NCBI GenBank assembly: GCA_023846275.1
Contig: CM043865.1
Span: 7,366,068 to 7,430,067 of the forward strand
DNA length: 64,000 nt
Source: Vanilla planifolia
Taxonomy: Eukaryota; Streptophyta; Magnoliopsida; Asparagales; Orchidaceae
Direction of reading: 5' to 3'
Below the pieces are notes generated by a model. That model made no database searches, was not told the DNA's origin, and saw only the letters and a program-made list of their open reading frames with translations. How positions within the stretch are numbered: the first letter of the stretch is position 1; each line of letters starts with the position of its first letter. This document shows, in pieces, positions 26,701 through 37,130 of the stretch. The position numbers were made by a program, and so were the translations under genes.

Positions 26701-29700
26701 ATACTTTGTCAGGAAGTGTCAAATGAATATTCTTTACATAATTATTTTAGATCTTTACTTAAGTAGTTGCTTTGGTTAATGGATCTCTTCATGAACTATG
26801 CATTCCTTAGGCTGTTAAGGCCATTATTTAATTCACTTAAAGCTTATGCTCAAGACTTCTGCCTATAATCAAACCCCATTTCCCCATTAGGGCCTGGCCA
26901 TGTCACCCTGAACTATTTAACCTTTTTTTTTATTTAATTTTGCAGATTTAGAATGACACTTCTCCGCAAATTAATCTGTAAATCTGATTTTAGTAGAGAT
27001 CATTGAATATATGTCCGTGCAGATTTATAGTTGTACCTCTATTAAATTGATTACATTAGGAATGCTAAAGGAAGCAAGGATGCCTAAAGAGGTTCCTTCA
27101 CAAATTTTCATCATATTATTTTCTGATGCCAATATATATCAAGTTTCCATAAATTTTTACCTTTCTTAATTCTTTTAGGTTATGTTTGGTTTAAGTGAAA
27201 AGTGGAAAATGAAGTTACTTTTTTTGTTGGAGAATGGTGAGGGTTTCAGTCGTTGTATTGCTACAAGAAAAATACGAGAAGGAATTGGGCCAAAGCATTA
27301 AAGCATAAGCCACCCAAAATATCAGATGTCAAAAAAAAACCTTTAAAAGGACATTCATGAGCCAAAATCAAAGGACTAAGCTAAGTTAGGCTAAAGAAGA
27401 TGTTGAACAGATCTTGGGCGAAAATTTGCATCAAACTCAGATGTGTTGTACAGGAACTAGGATCCATAAATGGAAGTTTGTAGTGACATTAATTTTGACT
27501 TGGGCAAGCAAAATCTTCAAAAAAGTAGATTGTATTTGAAATAGTCTTTCATTCCTTTCTTCCAAATATGATAGATAAGAACATCTAATGCAGTTTAGTT
27601 TTTCTTGGATACAATATTTTTAAACTTAAGGAATTGAGTAACATGGAGAGAGCAAGCCTAGCCACGTTTTTAGATGAATATATTAAGTAATGCTCTTACT
27701 AAACTACTAGTTAAAATGTAGGTTGCTAAGTGATTGGTGAGGAATCACAAATAGGACAAAAGACCTTATATAAGCACTACATATAGTTTTTCAACTCTTG
27801 ATCCAAACAAAATACAATAAGTCAATTGTATTTATATAAGGGACCAAAGTGTAAAAAACTTCAAGGGCAATTTGGATATAGTTTTTTTACTTCCATTATA
27901 TTATTTATATTTAGAGATTCGTCTTTTTTTTAATCTCCTCAAATATTAATTCAACAAAGTTTTATTTATCAATACTCAATATTTTTATAAAATATAATAT
28001 CTATGCGACAATAAGTTACTTTACAATAGGTATGTCATGTAATTATTGTGTCTGTGTCCTTATTCAATGAATCCATATCTACACCCTTACTCTAACATAA
28101 CCCTATCACACCCTATCTAAGTTAGCATAATAAATTACTGACAATATAGTAAAATCAAAGCATAGCAATAAAACCAAGGACACTAATACTAATAATAATC
28201 AAGGGTGACAAAAAATAATTAATTAATTTTATATCTAAAACTATTTTCATTAAAACACATTAGAATATAATGTATGTATACTTGTTTCAACAAAACTCAG
28301 TGATATTATGTTAGCACAATCAATATGTATAAGACATTATGTTGACAATCATTTCACATGTTACTCTATTTATCATCTTTCAGTGAATCTATGACATTCG
28401 TTATAATATAAGTAGGGAAGTGAGTGATACAATACTTAGTAAGTTAATTTTTTATGTAACAAATATCATGATAAGATAAAATATGTAATAATAAAATAAT
28501 ATAAATATGATTATGAACATGACATCTCAACAATACTTGGAACACAAATAAATTAAAATCAACAATGAATAACATGCTTAACAATATAAAAAAACCTTTA
28601 AAAGGACATTCAAGAGCAAAATAAAAAAAACTAGGTTAAGCTAAAGAAGATGTTGAATAGATCTTGGGCCAAAATTTGCATCAAACTCATATGAGTTGTA
28701 CAAGAACTAGGATCCAGTAATGGAGGTTTGTAGTGACATCAATTTTGACTTTAGCAATCAAAATCTTCAAACAAGTAGATTGTGCTCGAAGAAGTCTTGC
28801 ATTCCTTTCTTTCCAAGTATGATAGATAAGAACATATAATGTCATTTAGTTTTTCTTGAAAGCAATATGTTTAAACTTGGGGAATTGAATAACATTTTGG
28901 AGAGAGCAAGTCTGGCCACTTTTTTAGAAGAATCTATTCAGCAAGCTCTTACTAAACTACCAATTAAATAGGAGGTTGCCAAGTGACTGGCGAGGAGTCA
29001 CAAGTAGGACAAAGGACTGTATATAAGTACTACAAATTGTTTTTTAACACTTTATCTAAACAAAATATCATAAGTCAATTATATTTATATAAGGGACCAA
29101 AGTGTAAAAAATCTTAATAGCAATTTGGATATAGTTTTTCTACTTCTATTCTTTTATTTATATTTAGATATTCATATATTTTTGATCTCATCATTCTCAA
29201 ATACTAATTCAACAAATTTTCATATGTCAATACTCAAACTCATATCTACAATATATTATATGCAACGATAAGTTACTTTGGAGCATGTATGTCATGTACA
29301 TTTTGTAAGTGTCCTCACACAAACTCATATCTACAACCTTGCTTTCACACAACCCTGTCACAACCCGTCTAAGATATCATAATAAATTATTGGTCGTGTA
29401 GTAAAATAAGAGCATTGTAGTGTAGTAAAATCAGAGCATAGCAGTAAAACCAAGGATACAGTAATACTAATAATAGTTGAGGGTGACAAAAAACAATTAA
29501 TTAACTTTACATCTAAAACTATTTTATTAAAATAATCATTGTAGAATATAATACATGTATACTTATTTCAACAAAATTCAATGACAATCAATATGTACAA
29601 GACATATTGACAATCACCTCACATGCCACTCTTTTCTCTTTTTATCAGTGAATCTATGACATATACTATAATATAAGTAGGGAAGTAAGCGATACAATAT

Positions 29701-32700
29701 TCAGTAAGTGAATTTTTTATGTAACAAATATCATGGTAAGATAAAATATGTAATAAAAAAATAATATAAACATGATTATGAGCATGACATCTCAACAATA
29801 CTCAGAATACAAATAAATTAAAATCAATAATAAATAACATGCTTAACAACATGTGTAGACACTTAAATATATGATCTATGTTTTTTTTAATTTGTTTCTT
29901 TCTCTTCTTTTTTATATTAGGCCTAGATTTTTCACATGAACATTACCTCATATTTTTTATCATACCTCATCTTATTTTTATATGATATTCCATCACATCA
30001 TCTTTAGATTTTTATTCTTAGGTATATTATAATTGGTCAACCATATTAATCATATTATATTATCTTCATATGTCAGCATTGCACAAAGTGTGGCGGTATC
30101 GAAACAAGTTTCTAATATAATATCATGGCCTATTATAAAACCAGTGCTTATTATTCCTACCATGATGTGTTGGAGCTCGTCATAGACCATTGAGTCATGC
30201 AATAAGGCCCAAGGAAAATTCCATTATTTTATTATTATTTTTAATTGGGGTATATTATTTTTTTTAATTGGGGTATTTGATCCTTTCATATGTATATTAT
30301 ACAGTCATGTATTTATCTTCTTATTTTTAATTACCTTTCTATTATATAATATTATTATTATTTTAGAATATTTAATTATGCATTATGAATATTATGTTTA
30401 AATATTGAATTAATCATATCTACTTATATCATAAATTAATTAAATTCATCTATCTGAATTTTCGAAGAATTTTCCATTTTCCGTTCTTTCCTTTTTTTTA
30501 TTTCATTTCTTATAACAAAAAAAGACACCATTTCTATCTATCACAATATGACTGTTTTGTATTACCGGCAAGCATGATAAATTTCTTGTTCCAATACAAA
30601 CTTAAACATAAAGATTTACCTCATTTACTTTTTCTCTGAACTCTATTAATTTGTCGTTTCTTCTTGATTTTCTCAAATTTTCATTTTCTAGAAATAAATG
30701 ACAATTTGCCACATTAAGGATAGCTATATTTAAATATTTTATTAAACACAGTGAAAACTACAACTTGTCTCAATTGGAACTTCCCTTTCCCAGTTGGAAG
30801 GAACCTTTTTCTACTAAACTTCACCTTTATTACTCTAACCTGGTAGTTTTCACCACAACCAAGCTTTCTTTGTTGTTCCTTAGCAAATTAGTAGCAACCA
30901 AATCCAACAACACCACTGTTTCCTTGCTGTTTCAGCTACAACAGCATACTAATAATAATAATAATAAAAGAAAACGCGACAAAAAACTAGCAGTGGCTGA
31001 CCCCTTCCACGAAACAGCAGTCTAAACAGTTTTCTGCTCTGTTTTGATTTTTTTTTTTTTTTTCTTATTCAAATTGTTATCGTTTGCTGGAACGCCTATG
31101 AGAAAAGCATCTTAAAGAAGATAAATAAAGAATTTGACCCAGAAAATGCCAAAGAAACCAGGAGGCTGAGAGAGGAGATCCTACAAAATCCTTACCTACT
31201 AGAACAGATGAAGACTGAAACAAACTCAGCACTGTGCAAGATTTCCTAACCTTCTAGCCCTCTGTTGCCCTCTCTCTCTTATCCTCTCCTTGTGCAAAAG
31301 CACAGCTCCGCCGCTTACTCTCCCTCGATTTCATTACCCTAGTTTTCTCTCTTTTCTTTTTAAATTGTGTTCATGAGTCTTCTTGAATAGCGTCTCCTTT
31401 GCAATTTTTCCTATTGGTTGTGAAAGTCTCTGAGCCCAACTTGGTGGCTAAGGAAAAAAAGAATAAAAATAAGATCAAATTTAATTCTTCTTTTCTTTTT
31501 TAAACCTTAATAGCTTTAAGAATGTTTTATAAATGAAAGACAACTTCTAAAATTATACAACAAGAATTATAATTTTTCTCTTAATGAGTTCTATTTAAAT
31601 TTATATTCATTTTTAAAATTTAAGCTATTTAAAATTAGCATATATAATGTATCTGATTTATAGTTTAAGGAGAACTTACGAGATTGTAATGGAAGTAGTT
31701 TATTTTAGTTTACAACTAGGATTATTGGATCAATTTAATAGTATCATCTTGATATAGCTTATTTTGTATCACAATGTGTGTAATAGTGTGAGTGGAAATA
31801 CTTAAAGGACTAGATTGAGGATTTGGCATTAAGAGTTCGATTCTTAGGTATCATTGTAAGAATAGACTTAAGAGTTTTGGCTCTAATACAATGCAAAGAA
31901 TGCTTCATATCCTTTGATACTTTTTATATGGGAGGGGAGGGTTTAGGCTCTTTTATCTGATATTCACTTTGTAACATCTACTCTCAAGCCAAAGATGAAT
32001 CGCTCGATAAAGATCTTCTCACTCTGTGTTCTGGTGTATCTAATAAGATACTTGACAAAATTGATTTATGTGCTTGTGTCAATCTCCATTGCCCCCAATT
32101 AAACCATATTAATTTATTTTGTTCTCCTAGTGTTTTGAATTTACTCGTACTGAGGTCTAACTTAATCTCATTCTGTTTTTTTGGATAAAATGAATTCATG
32201 GAACATATTTGGGGAAATTGATTTACTTGTCGATTTTCCTTCAAACAACCCCGATGATATTTTCTACAAAAAAGTTCAAATGAATAAACTTTTATCTACA
32301 AGCATAACGTTGTTAGTTATATGGTAAAAATAAAATCAAATTTCTTTCATTTTTTTTTTACACCAAAAAAATATGCTATAAACCAAATCACATTTTTAAC
32401 TTGATGTCCTTTTCACTTTTCATTTTTGTAAGCTTGCCTTCTTTTGTTTTACCCCAACCAAGCTTAACTTTAATTTGTTACTGAGACATATTGTTCAGGT
32501 ACCAAAAGTCCGATTTAGTTAAACTTGATATCCTGTTAAATGGCCAACCTGTGGATGCAATGGCAAATATTGTTCATAGTCTAAAGGCACAGAGGGTTGG
32601 AAGGCAGCTCGTCGACAAACTAAAGAAGTTCATAGACAGGTTACGTTCGGAATTCTGTTTGCTTTCCGTCATTTTAATTTGTAGAACTAAACTTCTGTGC

Positions 32701-33464
32701 TTGCCATTGTCTCGATGCAGACAGATGTTTGAGATTACAATACAAGCTGCCATTGGCTCGAGGATTATCGCTCGTGAGACGTAAGATACCAAAATCTTTA
32801 TTTTCTTTAATAGATAACAAATTGCAACATTTTTTGATGGATGATGCTTCTCTATCTAAGAAGCTAGGATAGGATGAAACTGCTTCCTGTGGAATCAAAC
32901 ACTTGGGGCATGATTAAAGCATTGCTTGACATTTTGATGAAATAGTAAAGTGAAGTTTTGAATATTACTTTGGGAAAAATAGTCATTTTCTCTTTTTTTG
33001 GATTAGAGAAGTGGTTTTCAAAACAAAGCAGCCAAATAGTTGACTATGTTTTGAAAAGAACTTTTGTGGAAAGAAATCGTTTCAAAAGTTGAAGTCTTAT
33101 GGAAGCCTTCTTTTTTGTGGAAACATACGTTTTTCTTTGATGTATTTACCAATTACTGGATGAGAGCATGCATCTGTTTTTATTTCTCCGTGTAGCAAAA
33201 GCCTCGTAGATTGTACAACTGCTTGCTTTCTCTTCTCTACTTCCTCTTCGTAAATACGATGCTTACCCATGCTTTTATGTTCCTCATGTCAGCATCTCTG
33301 CTATGAGAAAAAACGTTCTTGCGAAATGCTATGGTGGTGATGTCACCAGAAAGAGGAAGCTTTTGGAGAAGCAGAAGGAAGGGAAGAAGCGGATGAAGCG
33401 TGTGGGCTCTGTAGACATTCCTCAAGAGGCATTCCATGAGCTGTTAAAAGTCTCCAAGGAATGA
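17770..33464 (+). CDS. GUF1: Mitochondrial translation factor GUF1 (LepA/EF4 GTPase), 11 exons
   Basis: Exons by splice site and phase: 17770-18075, 18660-19410, 19651-19807, 19953-20007, 20190-20257, 20331-20435, 20548-20619, 20706-20819, 32499-32639, 32721-32780 and 33293-33464. They total 2001 bases (666 residues plus stop). All introns are GT-AG; the eighth is about 11.7 kb. EF4 is a ribosome-bound GTPase that promotes back-translocation and fidelity in mitochondria. Seen: an arginine-rich N-terminus without early acidic residues (probable mitochondrial presequence, about 1-45); G1 AHVDHGKST (68-76); RGIT switch (107-110); [12 protein letters not shown]; then domain II; the LepA-type [12 protein letters not shown] segment; and the C-terminal basic [18 protein letters not shown]. 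Its wording is closer to Arabidopsis At5g39900 (mitochondrial) than to plastid LEPA. A second in-frame ATG at codon 47 precedes the conserved region. The reading frame is intact, so the gene is probably functional despite the intron insertions. Confidence 0.95.
21210..21651 (-). repeat. 3' LTR of the intron-8 copia element
   Basis: This is the left copy of the direct repeat. It aligns by eye to 23505-23962 with many substitutions and small indels, which implies an old insertion. Exact outer boundary uncertain. Confidence 0.55.
22502..22531 (-). pseudogene. Gag zinc-knuckle remnant
   Basis: Ten codons read [13 protein letters not shown]2CX4HX4C knuckle would need cysteine four residues after the last listed E; that codon now reads glutamate. 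It identifies the element as copia-like and shows its decay. Confidence 0.55.
23485..23496 (-). other. Copia primer-binding site (initiator tRNA-Met)
   Basis: The minus strand reads TGATATCAGAGC, against canonical TGGTATCAGAGC, and lies 8 bases inside the 5' LTR. Confidence 0.6.
23505..23962 (-). repeat. 5' LTR of the intron-8 copia element
   Basis: This is the right copy of the direct repeat, starting TGGACTATCT on the plus strand next to the primer-binding site and ending in CA at 23962. Confidence 0.55.
24111..24190 (+). repeat. Short imperfect repeats at the edge of the plastid insertion
   Basis: The motifs TATGAAGTA and TATGATGTATTA alternate about seven times and run into GAAGTGCATGG, where plastid-like sequence begins. 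Confidence 0.75.
24187..24660 (+). pseudogene. rrn16: Nuclear copy of plastid 16S rRNA gene 5' part and leader
   Basis: From 24187 the sequence follows the plastid rrn16 leader (GCATGGATACAAG, then ATTCCGAATC, then AAGGAAG). Mature 16S starts at 24286 (TCTCATGG). Universal 16S landmarks are present but damaged: AGTTTGATCTTGGCTCAG, CTTAACACATGCAA, TAATACCCCGTAGG, CAAGGCGATGATCAGTAGC and ACTCCTACGGGAGGCA. Similarity fades at about 24640-24660, so only about the first 370 bases of the roughly 1.5-kb gene are present. Most visible changes are C to T and G to A, as expected from deamination of methylated nuclear DNA. It cannot yield a functional rRNA. Confidence 0.9.
24858..25570 (-). pseudogene. 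psbB: Nuclear copy of plastid psbB (CP47), internally deleted
   Basis: Read on the minus strand, the upper part encodes [10 protein letters not shown], then [17 protein letters not shown], then LDPFV, which match the middle of photosystem II protein CP47. Directly after that the sequence jumps to a segment corresponding to FRDKEG..., then [19 protein letters not shown] and EIFELD. It ends with [13 protein letters not shown] and RQVV at about 24865. About 150 codons are missing between the two blocks, a smaller gap precedes GPGIW, the normal stop after RQVV is lost, and frameshifts occur. The intact plastid protein is about 508 residues. Orientation is opposite to the adjacent rrn16 copy, and in plastid genomes the two genes are far apart. 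Confidence 0.88.
25571..27330. other. Intron 8, unassigned stretch
   Basis: I see no gene, rRNA, tRNA or transposon domain. The sequence is of intermediate AT content. A further decayed insertion is possible but nothing is recognisable. Confidence 0.45.
27331..29850 (+). repeat. Direct tandem duplication, about 1.26 kb unit
   Basis: Copy 1 (27331-28585) and copy 2 (28586-29850) align end to end at an offset of 1250-1265 bases. Anchors: CTTTAAAAGGACATTCA at 27341 and 28596; TGTTGAA(C/T)AGATCTTGGGC at 27401 and 28651; CCCT(A/G)TCACA at 28101 and 29353; AACATGCTTAACAA at 28571 and 29836. Differences are frequent (substitutions and small indels), so the duplication is not recent. No coding sequence or LTR termini are recognised in the unit. 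Confidence 0.9.
29851..31030. other. Intron 8, unassigned AT-rich stretch
   Basis: Nothing is recognised. The 86-codon frame at 30765-31025 has a polar, asparagine-rich end encoded by (AAT)n and no family similarity. Confidence 0.45.
31080..31450. other. CT-rich, leader-like island in intron 8
   Basis: This part is less AT-rich than its surroundings and has a dense pyrimidine tract on the plus strand (about 31255-31350, with TCTCTCTC and CTCCGCCGC) of the kind seen at plant transcription starts. It follows a T16 run at 31048-31063. I recognise no protein. It may be a fragment of a captured gene or an internal promoter. Confidence 0.3.
31451..32498. other. Intron 8, 3' part
   Basis: No gene is seen. 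The 86-codon minus-strand frame at 31984-32244 has no recognisable motif. The end provides the polypyrimidine tract and TTGTTCAG acceptor for exon 9. Confidence 0.5.
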
Positions 33465-33640
33465 CTTCGCTTATTTCTCCTCAAGGCTTTTGTGCTTTCA
33501 TCGGCTAGTTGCAGTTGGTATTATTTAATATGGTTCCCACCTTACCAACTTTGATTTCTTTTGATTGGTGGCAGTTTTCGAAGTGTTTTTCTTTTTGTTG
33601 TTTTAATTTCAAAAGCATCAGAAGTTGATCTTCTTTGTTT
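33465..33640. other. Shared 3' region of convergent genes
   Basis: The GUF1 stop (33464) and the stop of the small minus-strand gene (33641) are 176 bases apart, so their 3'UTRs probably overlap and could form antisense pairs. Confidence 0.6.
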
Positions 33641-34057
33641 TCATAACATTTGGTTTTCAATGGCTGAAGTTCCAGCTTTTGTTGAGAAGTTGATGTTCTT
33701 TGTTGCCTGTGTTGCACGAGTTTCTGCTCGGTCTGCCGAACCAGGGGCCACGAGGTTCCCTGTGGAGTCGTAGAAGATGGCCCCGGAGAAGTCTGGGAGC
33801 TGACACTTCTCGCCCATGATTATGCTTCTTTTCCACACACACTCGTCGTCGTCGCCGGGTTGCACCTGGTGAACGCTGATGATTGGCTCGCGGTGACGCC
33901 GGCGGTTGACGGCGTACCATGGCCATGGTCGGCCATGGGCGGCACAAGCGACGACCGCAAGTGTGCAGAAGAGGAGGAAGCTGGCTCCGGAGAGGAGGGC
34001 TTTCGCGGCGGTTGAGGCCGGGGAGACGACGTTGATGCTAAAAAGGTGGCGTGGCAT
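33641..34057 (-). CDS. Small plant single-pass membrane protein, unknown function
   Basis: An intronless 138-codon frame starts at ATG 34057-34055. Residues about 18-40 form one hydrophobic segment (ALLSGASFLLFCTLAVVACAA) after a short N-terminus, which suggests a signal anchor. A basic stretch NRRRHR follows (51-56), then the block CVWKRSIIMGEKCQLPDFSG and an AIFYDSTG segment (73-100). From memory, small uncharacterised plant proteins share a W-x-x-x-I-x-M-G-x-x-C-x-x-P-D-F-S-G-x-I-x-Y-D pattern; I cannot name the family and give no function. The GC content is clearly higher than the flanks, as expected for a real coding exon. A TATA-like element lies about 65 bases upstream. The last 35 residues are low in conservation signals, and a shorter product is possible if a splice site exists. 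Confidence 0.7.
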   Translation of the reverse strand: MPRHLFSINVVSPASTAAKALLSGASFLLFCTLAVVACAAHGRPWPWYAVNRRRHREPIISVHQVQPGDDDECVWKRSIIMGEKCQLPDFSGAIFYDSTGNLVAPGSADRAETRATQATKNINFSTKAGTSAIENQML

Positions 34058-34118
34058 CTTGGCTTGAGTTATGCTCCGAGTTCTTAGAAGGCTTGTGTTG
34101 TTCGAGTTCAGAAGGTGG

Positions 34119-34126
34119 ATTTATAT
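34119..34126 (-). promoter_or_regulatory. TATA box of the small membrane-protein gene
   Basis: The minus strand reads TATAAATC 62-69 bases before the start codon, which leaves about 30 bases of leader. Confidence 0.5.
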
Positions 34127-34149
34127 GCGGTGAGGCGCGGGTGGAGTTG

Positions 34150-36539
34150 CTCGTTTGGACGCTTGGAAGCTTTGATGTAGGCGCAATCCAAGAGAAGTGG
34201 TTTTTGTGCTTCCATTATAACTAATCCAAAAGCTCAACCAAGCCAACAGTTGATTAGATGTTGGTTAAAATTTGTTATTATATAATAATAATATTTGACA
34301 CGATAATATTTAAGAAACAATAATCAAAAAGGTAATGTTCGTATAAAGGTGTTAAATAAAGATTAAATTATTATTATTTATTTTTGAATGTGAAGTTAAC
34401 AATTATGTAAAAAATTACAAAAGAATGTTTTGGAAGTTCGAAGAAAGAATGTCACATGTGTAAAAGTATTTAATGAAATACTTAAATTTTTTTAAACATA
34501 TTTAAAATGTTTTTATATTTTTAAATTTTAAAAGATTTATAACTTATGTAAATTACCTTTTTGAGATTATTTGTTTAGTTTTATTTGAATTCATAGTTAT
34601 TTAAAACTTGGCTGACATCTCATAGTTATTATAGTTATTAGTATTTTTTTTGTTTTATTCTTTAAATTATCTATCAAAATTTAAATGAATTTAGGTAGAT
34701 TTGAATGACATTAATGTTCTTACAAAGATTTGTTCATTTAAACTTATAATTCATATATATTTACTTTTATTTAAGATAACTTTTAATTAAATATGTTTAT
34801 GAGATCATTATATTTCAGATCTATGACAAGATTCTTGAATAATGCTTAGGGGTGCTCTCCTAAACCACCCAAAGTTGTACAAGATTGTTATCAACATTTG
34901 ATAATCTAAATTATATTTTTTTATTCTCTTAAAAAACAAAAGTGACATTAATCATGATGTTTTATTATTTTTTTTTCTAAAACATTGTATTATCTAAAAA
35001 AAGATGGTAAGCATAAGTTCTATTATAATTTATGGCCAATTTTCTTTTAATGCCACCCCATTATGATCAAACAATTGCTATTAAAGTGTTGATATTAATT
35101 GGCAAATATCTTGGTACTGAGCTTTAAAGGAAATTTCTTTGTTCTAATATGATAATGTATCAAAGTAAATAGTGACTTGGTTCTTTACTTGTTCAATGTG
35201 CAAGATAATACTAATTTAATGTCGTTGTTATGTGAACAATAAACTACTACATTAACTATTAAAGTACACGTTAGATCTATATAATTTTCATAGAATGTAT
35301 TTGTCTTAATTGGTAAGTATCAAATTTATTTGATATACTAGTTTGATCTAATTTGCCTTGATAATCATAATTTATATTGGGCTCTTTACATTTGTTTATT
35401 GGCGTAGTTGTATGATTTAGAGTCATATTGATTTGATTAGATGAATGCTTGATAAGCCATCGTAGAAGTCCGAAAAGTTGATTGTTGCAAATTAGATGTG
35501 CATGATTTGCTATAAAAATAAATAATGCTAGCAAAATTTGAACCAATCTGACAAGTAGACAATATATCATATGAATATATTGTCTCAATACAACATGAAA
35601 TCATAAGTACATAAACAATGTATAACGGTTAAATAGTCTGGGCCAAATCAAATGACGTATTAGTATGAAGTGAACCAAGATATTTTGCAACTCGAAATTT
35701 ACTTTTATCTTTATTTTAAAACATTTTACATTCTACCAATTGTCCTCAATAATTCCATTGCATTAGATCTACAATATGTATTCCAAATTTTCCAAATGAA
35801 GGTTTATGCAAATTCTCATCTATATGGAAATATTATTGGGTTACTTTATGGTAAAAAATTATTTTCTACATAGATATATATCCAAATTATAAGTTTATGT
35901 TACATTAAATTGTAATTATTTAAAAAATTAAATAAAAAAAAAATAGCCATAAGGATTACTACTCAAGTTCAAATAAATTGGAAGATGAATATCATCTTGA
36001 AAGGATTCATATTGAGTATTGTCTTGTTACACTACATTCATGTATGAAATTTGTAGTTGGTCTTTCTATTGAGAAAGTAGATTGACTCTAATTATAAAAT
36101 GAAACAAATTATCATAGGATTCCCGAAGAGTTGAAAAGGAATTTAAGGGATATATGCTCAACTAAATATGATAGTTAGGGTTTGGGATATGCTTGTGGTT
36201 TAAAAGAAAGAAAAATTAATTTTCAATCATAGAAAGAACAATTGGAGACCTGGATTAGCATTCTACATGATAAAGAAGATAAAACAATACTTGTGGAGAC
36301 TAAAAAAATATTTGATTAGATAAGATCTTAAAGAACAAAGCTAGCTTTGGAAAGAATAAATACAAAGTTTATAACCAATGAATGGGATTTATAAAAATAG
36401 ATGGAGTTGAATAATAGTTTTTTGGAATCCACATGAATTTTTGAAGAGCAACGTTAGGAGGATTTAGGGTTATCAAGGATGTAACAAACATTGCAATATC
36501 AAGGATAAAATAATTAGGGTTGATATTTATGAAGGGTTA
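34150..36539. other. AT-rich intergenic stretch
   Basis: No gene or mobile-element domain is recognised. The 103-codon minus-strand frame at 35277-35588 shows no motif that I know. Confidence 0.5.
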
Positions 36540-37130
36540 AGTTCTCTTTGCTTTAGTTGAAGCTAATCTTGGTCCACCTTTTGCTATTTGTAGCAATAGA
36601 GAAGGTTGGAATGAATTCTTTACTTAGCTGATGTTAAGATGTGATTTTTGTTGTTTCTAGGTTTTGAAACCAAAGTTGAGAAAGATCCTTAATTGTTAAA
36701 GCAAACAAGTGGCACTTGATTTCTTTAGACATTCGGTAAACCCCAATTACTCTATGAAAATTGGTCACATGGTCTTTTGGGTTAGTTATCCACTTGTATG
36801 TTGGCAATCGTAGAACATACTAAGTAAGAGGGAGGTCTTTTTTAAGTATATCATCAATTAATGGTTGAAGTTCATCATCCAAGTTGTGATCGCTATCTAC
36901 CTCTCCATACAACCGACACACTTGACACAATATGGGGCTCTATACTTAGAATAATGTTAGCTTTTTGTACGTTTGGAAGATATTTTACTGGTTCTTATTG
37001 GCTCTTCTTTGTCTAGAAATGAAATTAGATTTATTGATTCTCTTGTGAACTCTTTTGCTAGTTAGAGGTCTATTAAAGGAACAAATGTAATTGAAGTTGC
37101 AATAAGAGGAGTTGATGTTTGCTGCTAAGG
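36540..37130 (-). mobile_element. Ty3/gypsy gag fragment
   Basis: On the minus strand, about 36800-36660 translates to ITNPKDHVTNFHRVIGVYRM followed by a run ending LFALTIKDLSQLWFQNL. This is the plant Retrotrans_gag pattern (D-P-x-D-H-x-x-x-F, then a run to A-F-x-x-T-L-K-x-x-A-x-x-W-F). The neighbouring sequence is broken by stops. No LTR could be paired with it. Confidence 0.6.

Larger units (their letters stand above)
20820..32498 (+). other. Giant intron 8 of GUF1
   Basis: The donor GTATGT at 20820 and acceptor TTGTTCAG ending at 32498 join the codons for ...EEAE and YQKSD in the correct phase. The other nine introns are 73-584 bp. The extra length is explained at least partly by insertions described separately: a decayed copia element (21210-23962), plastid rrn16 (24187-24660), plastid psbB (24858-25570) and a tandem duplication (27331-29850). 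No nested complete gene is recognised. Confidence 0.9.
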
